Part shown: piece by piece, positions 63,539 to 64,000 of the stretch | Numbering within the stretch: position 1 is the stretch's first letter | Layout: each line of letters opens with the position of its first letter | From: Pseudazoarcus sp963975885 | GTDB lineage: Bacteria > Pseudomonadota > Gammaproteobacteria > Burkholderiales > Rhodocyclaceae | Length of the DNA: 64,000 nt | Direction: 5' to 3' | NCBI GenBank assembly: GCA_963975885.1 | Contig: CAXBIS010000002.1 | Location: 124,001 to 188,000, forward strand | Notes under the pieces: model-generated | The model's input: only the letters and a program-made list of their open reading frames with translations | Databases searched by the model: none | What the model was told of the DNA's origin: nothing | Made by a program: the position numbers and the translations under genes

Positions 63539-64000
63539 ATGAGCCGCTACTGGAGCGCCATCGTCCACGGCCTCGAGCCCTATGTGCCCGGCGAACAGCC
63601 GCGCGTCGAGCGCCTGAACAAGCTCAATACCAACGAAAGCCCGTATGGCCCGTCACCGGCTGCGCTGTCGGCCATCCGCGATGCCGCCGACGACGGTCTG
63701 CGCCTGTACCCGGACCCGCGCGGCCATGGACTGTGCGAAGCACTCGCCCGCCGCTTCGGCGTAAAACCGGAACAAGTCTTCGTGGGCAACGGCTCCGACG
63801 AAGTGCTGGCCCACATCTTCCAGGCCCTGCTCAAGCAGGAGCGCGCGCTGTGGATGCCCGACATCACCTACAGCTTCTATCCGGTGTATTGCGGGCTGTA
63901 CGGCATCGAATACGAGACCATCGCCCTCGACGAGGATTTCTGCATCCGCGCCGACGATTATCTGCCGTGCGAAGACGCGCGCGCAGGCGCCATCATTTTC
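63539..64000 (+). CDS. hisC: Histidinol-phosphate aminotransferase (second HisC paralogue, 5' part)
   Basis: Only the first 154 codons are in the window. PLP aminotransferase start with NTNESPYGPSPAAL, RLYPDPRG, VFVGNGSDEVL and WMPDITYSFYPVY, the HisC pattern. Divergent from hisB, so it is the histidine-specific copy; the paralogue at 9529 lies among aromatic genes. The two differ clearly in sequence (TNESPYG against SNENPLG). Confidence 0.92.
   Translation, partial: MSRYWSAIVHGLEPYVPGEQPRVERLNKLNTNESPYGPSPAALSAIRDAADDGLRLYPDPRGHGLCEALARRFGVKPEQVFVGNGSDEVLAHIFQALLKQERALWMPDITYSFYPVYCGLYGIEYETIALDEDFCIRADDYLPCEDARAGAIIF

Overview
The window reads as a chromosomal segment of a high-GC betaproteobacterium. 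The tmRNA encodes the tag ANDERFALAA, of the betaproteobacterial type. Gene order agrees: OmpA-ubiG and gyrA-serC-pheA-hisC-tyrA-aroA/cmk-rpsA-ihfB-lapA-lapB, rpe-gph-trpE, a complete cox assembly cluster, and hisBHAFIE-hinT-tatABC. The order-level placement is open. I saw no tRNA, rRNA, insertion sequence, phage gene or CRISPR array. Coding density is very high, and many genes overlap by ATGA or GTGA.

Layout. 1-2961 (all minus): end of a ynbE-like lipoprotein gene, a YdbH-like AsmA-type protein and cysM. 3057-15462 (minus): a translation, aromatic amino acid and topoisomerase block (lapB, lapA, ihfB, rpsA, an aroA-cmk fusion, tyrA, hisC, pheA, serC, gyrA). 15619-19181 (plus): an MTA/SAH deaminase-like amidohydrolase, an OmpA-like protein, ubiG and a MupP-like phosphatase, then ssrA. 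19690-28571 (mostly minus): cytochrome c oxidase, with coxB carrying a fused cytochrome c domain, coxA, coxC and the assembly factors ctaG, surf1, ctaA, ctaB and sco, plus several small membrane proteins.

28926-37093 is the most interesting part. A nine-gene minus-strand operon (small exported protein, FAD oxidoreductase, DUF1365, Cfa-like methyltransferase, chalcone isomerase-like, MFS transporter, DUF3833 lipoprotein, SDR, NTF2-like) faces a MerR-family gene. That regulator carries both cobalamin-ligand motifs of the CarH/LitR light sensors. The two transcription units share one 80-bp intergenic region with overlapping promoters and two near-identical palindromes. Each palindrome touches a start codon and contains the AGGA ribosome-binding site. 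I infer light/B12-controlled remodelling of membrane fatty acids.

37135-44148: rfaE2, a small conserved protein, recQ, msrA and tamB. 44145-51872 (minus): rpe-gph-trpE-[class III aminotransferase-BKACE]-trpG-trpD-trpC, a trp operon interrupted by two genes that could form a beta-amino acid/beta-keto acid degradation pair. 51925-55592: a metallo-beta-lactamase phosphodiesterase, an FHA protein and sucCD. 55864-57858: a Nif3-like protein and a DegS-type protease. 57882-63372 (minus): tatCBA, hinT and hisIEFAHB. A second hisC begins divergently at 63539 and runs off the window.
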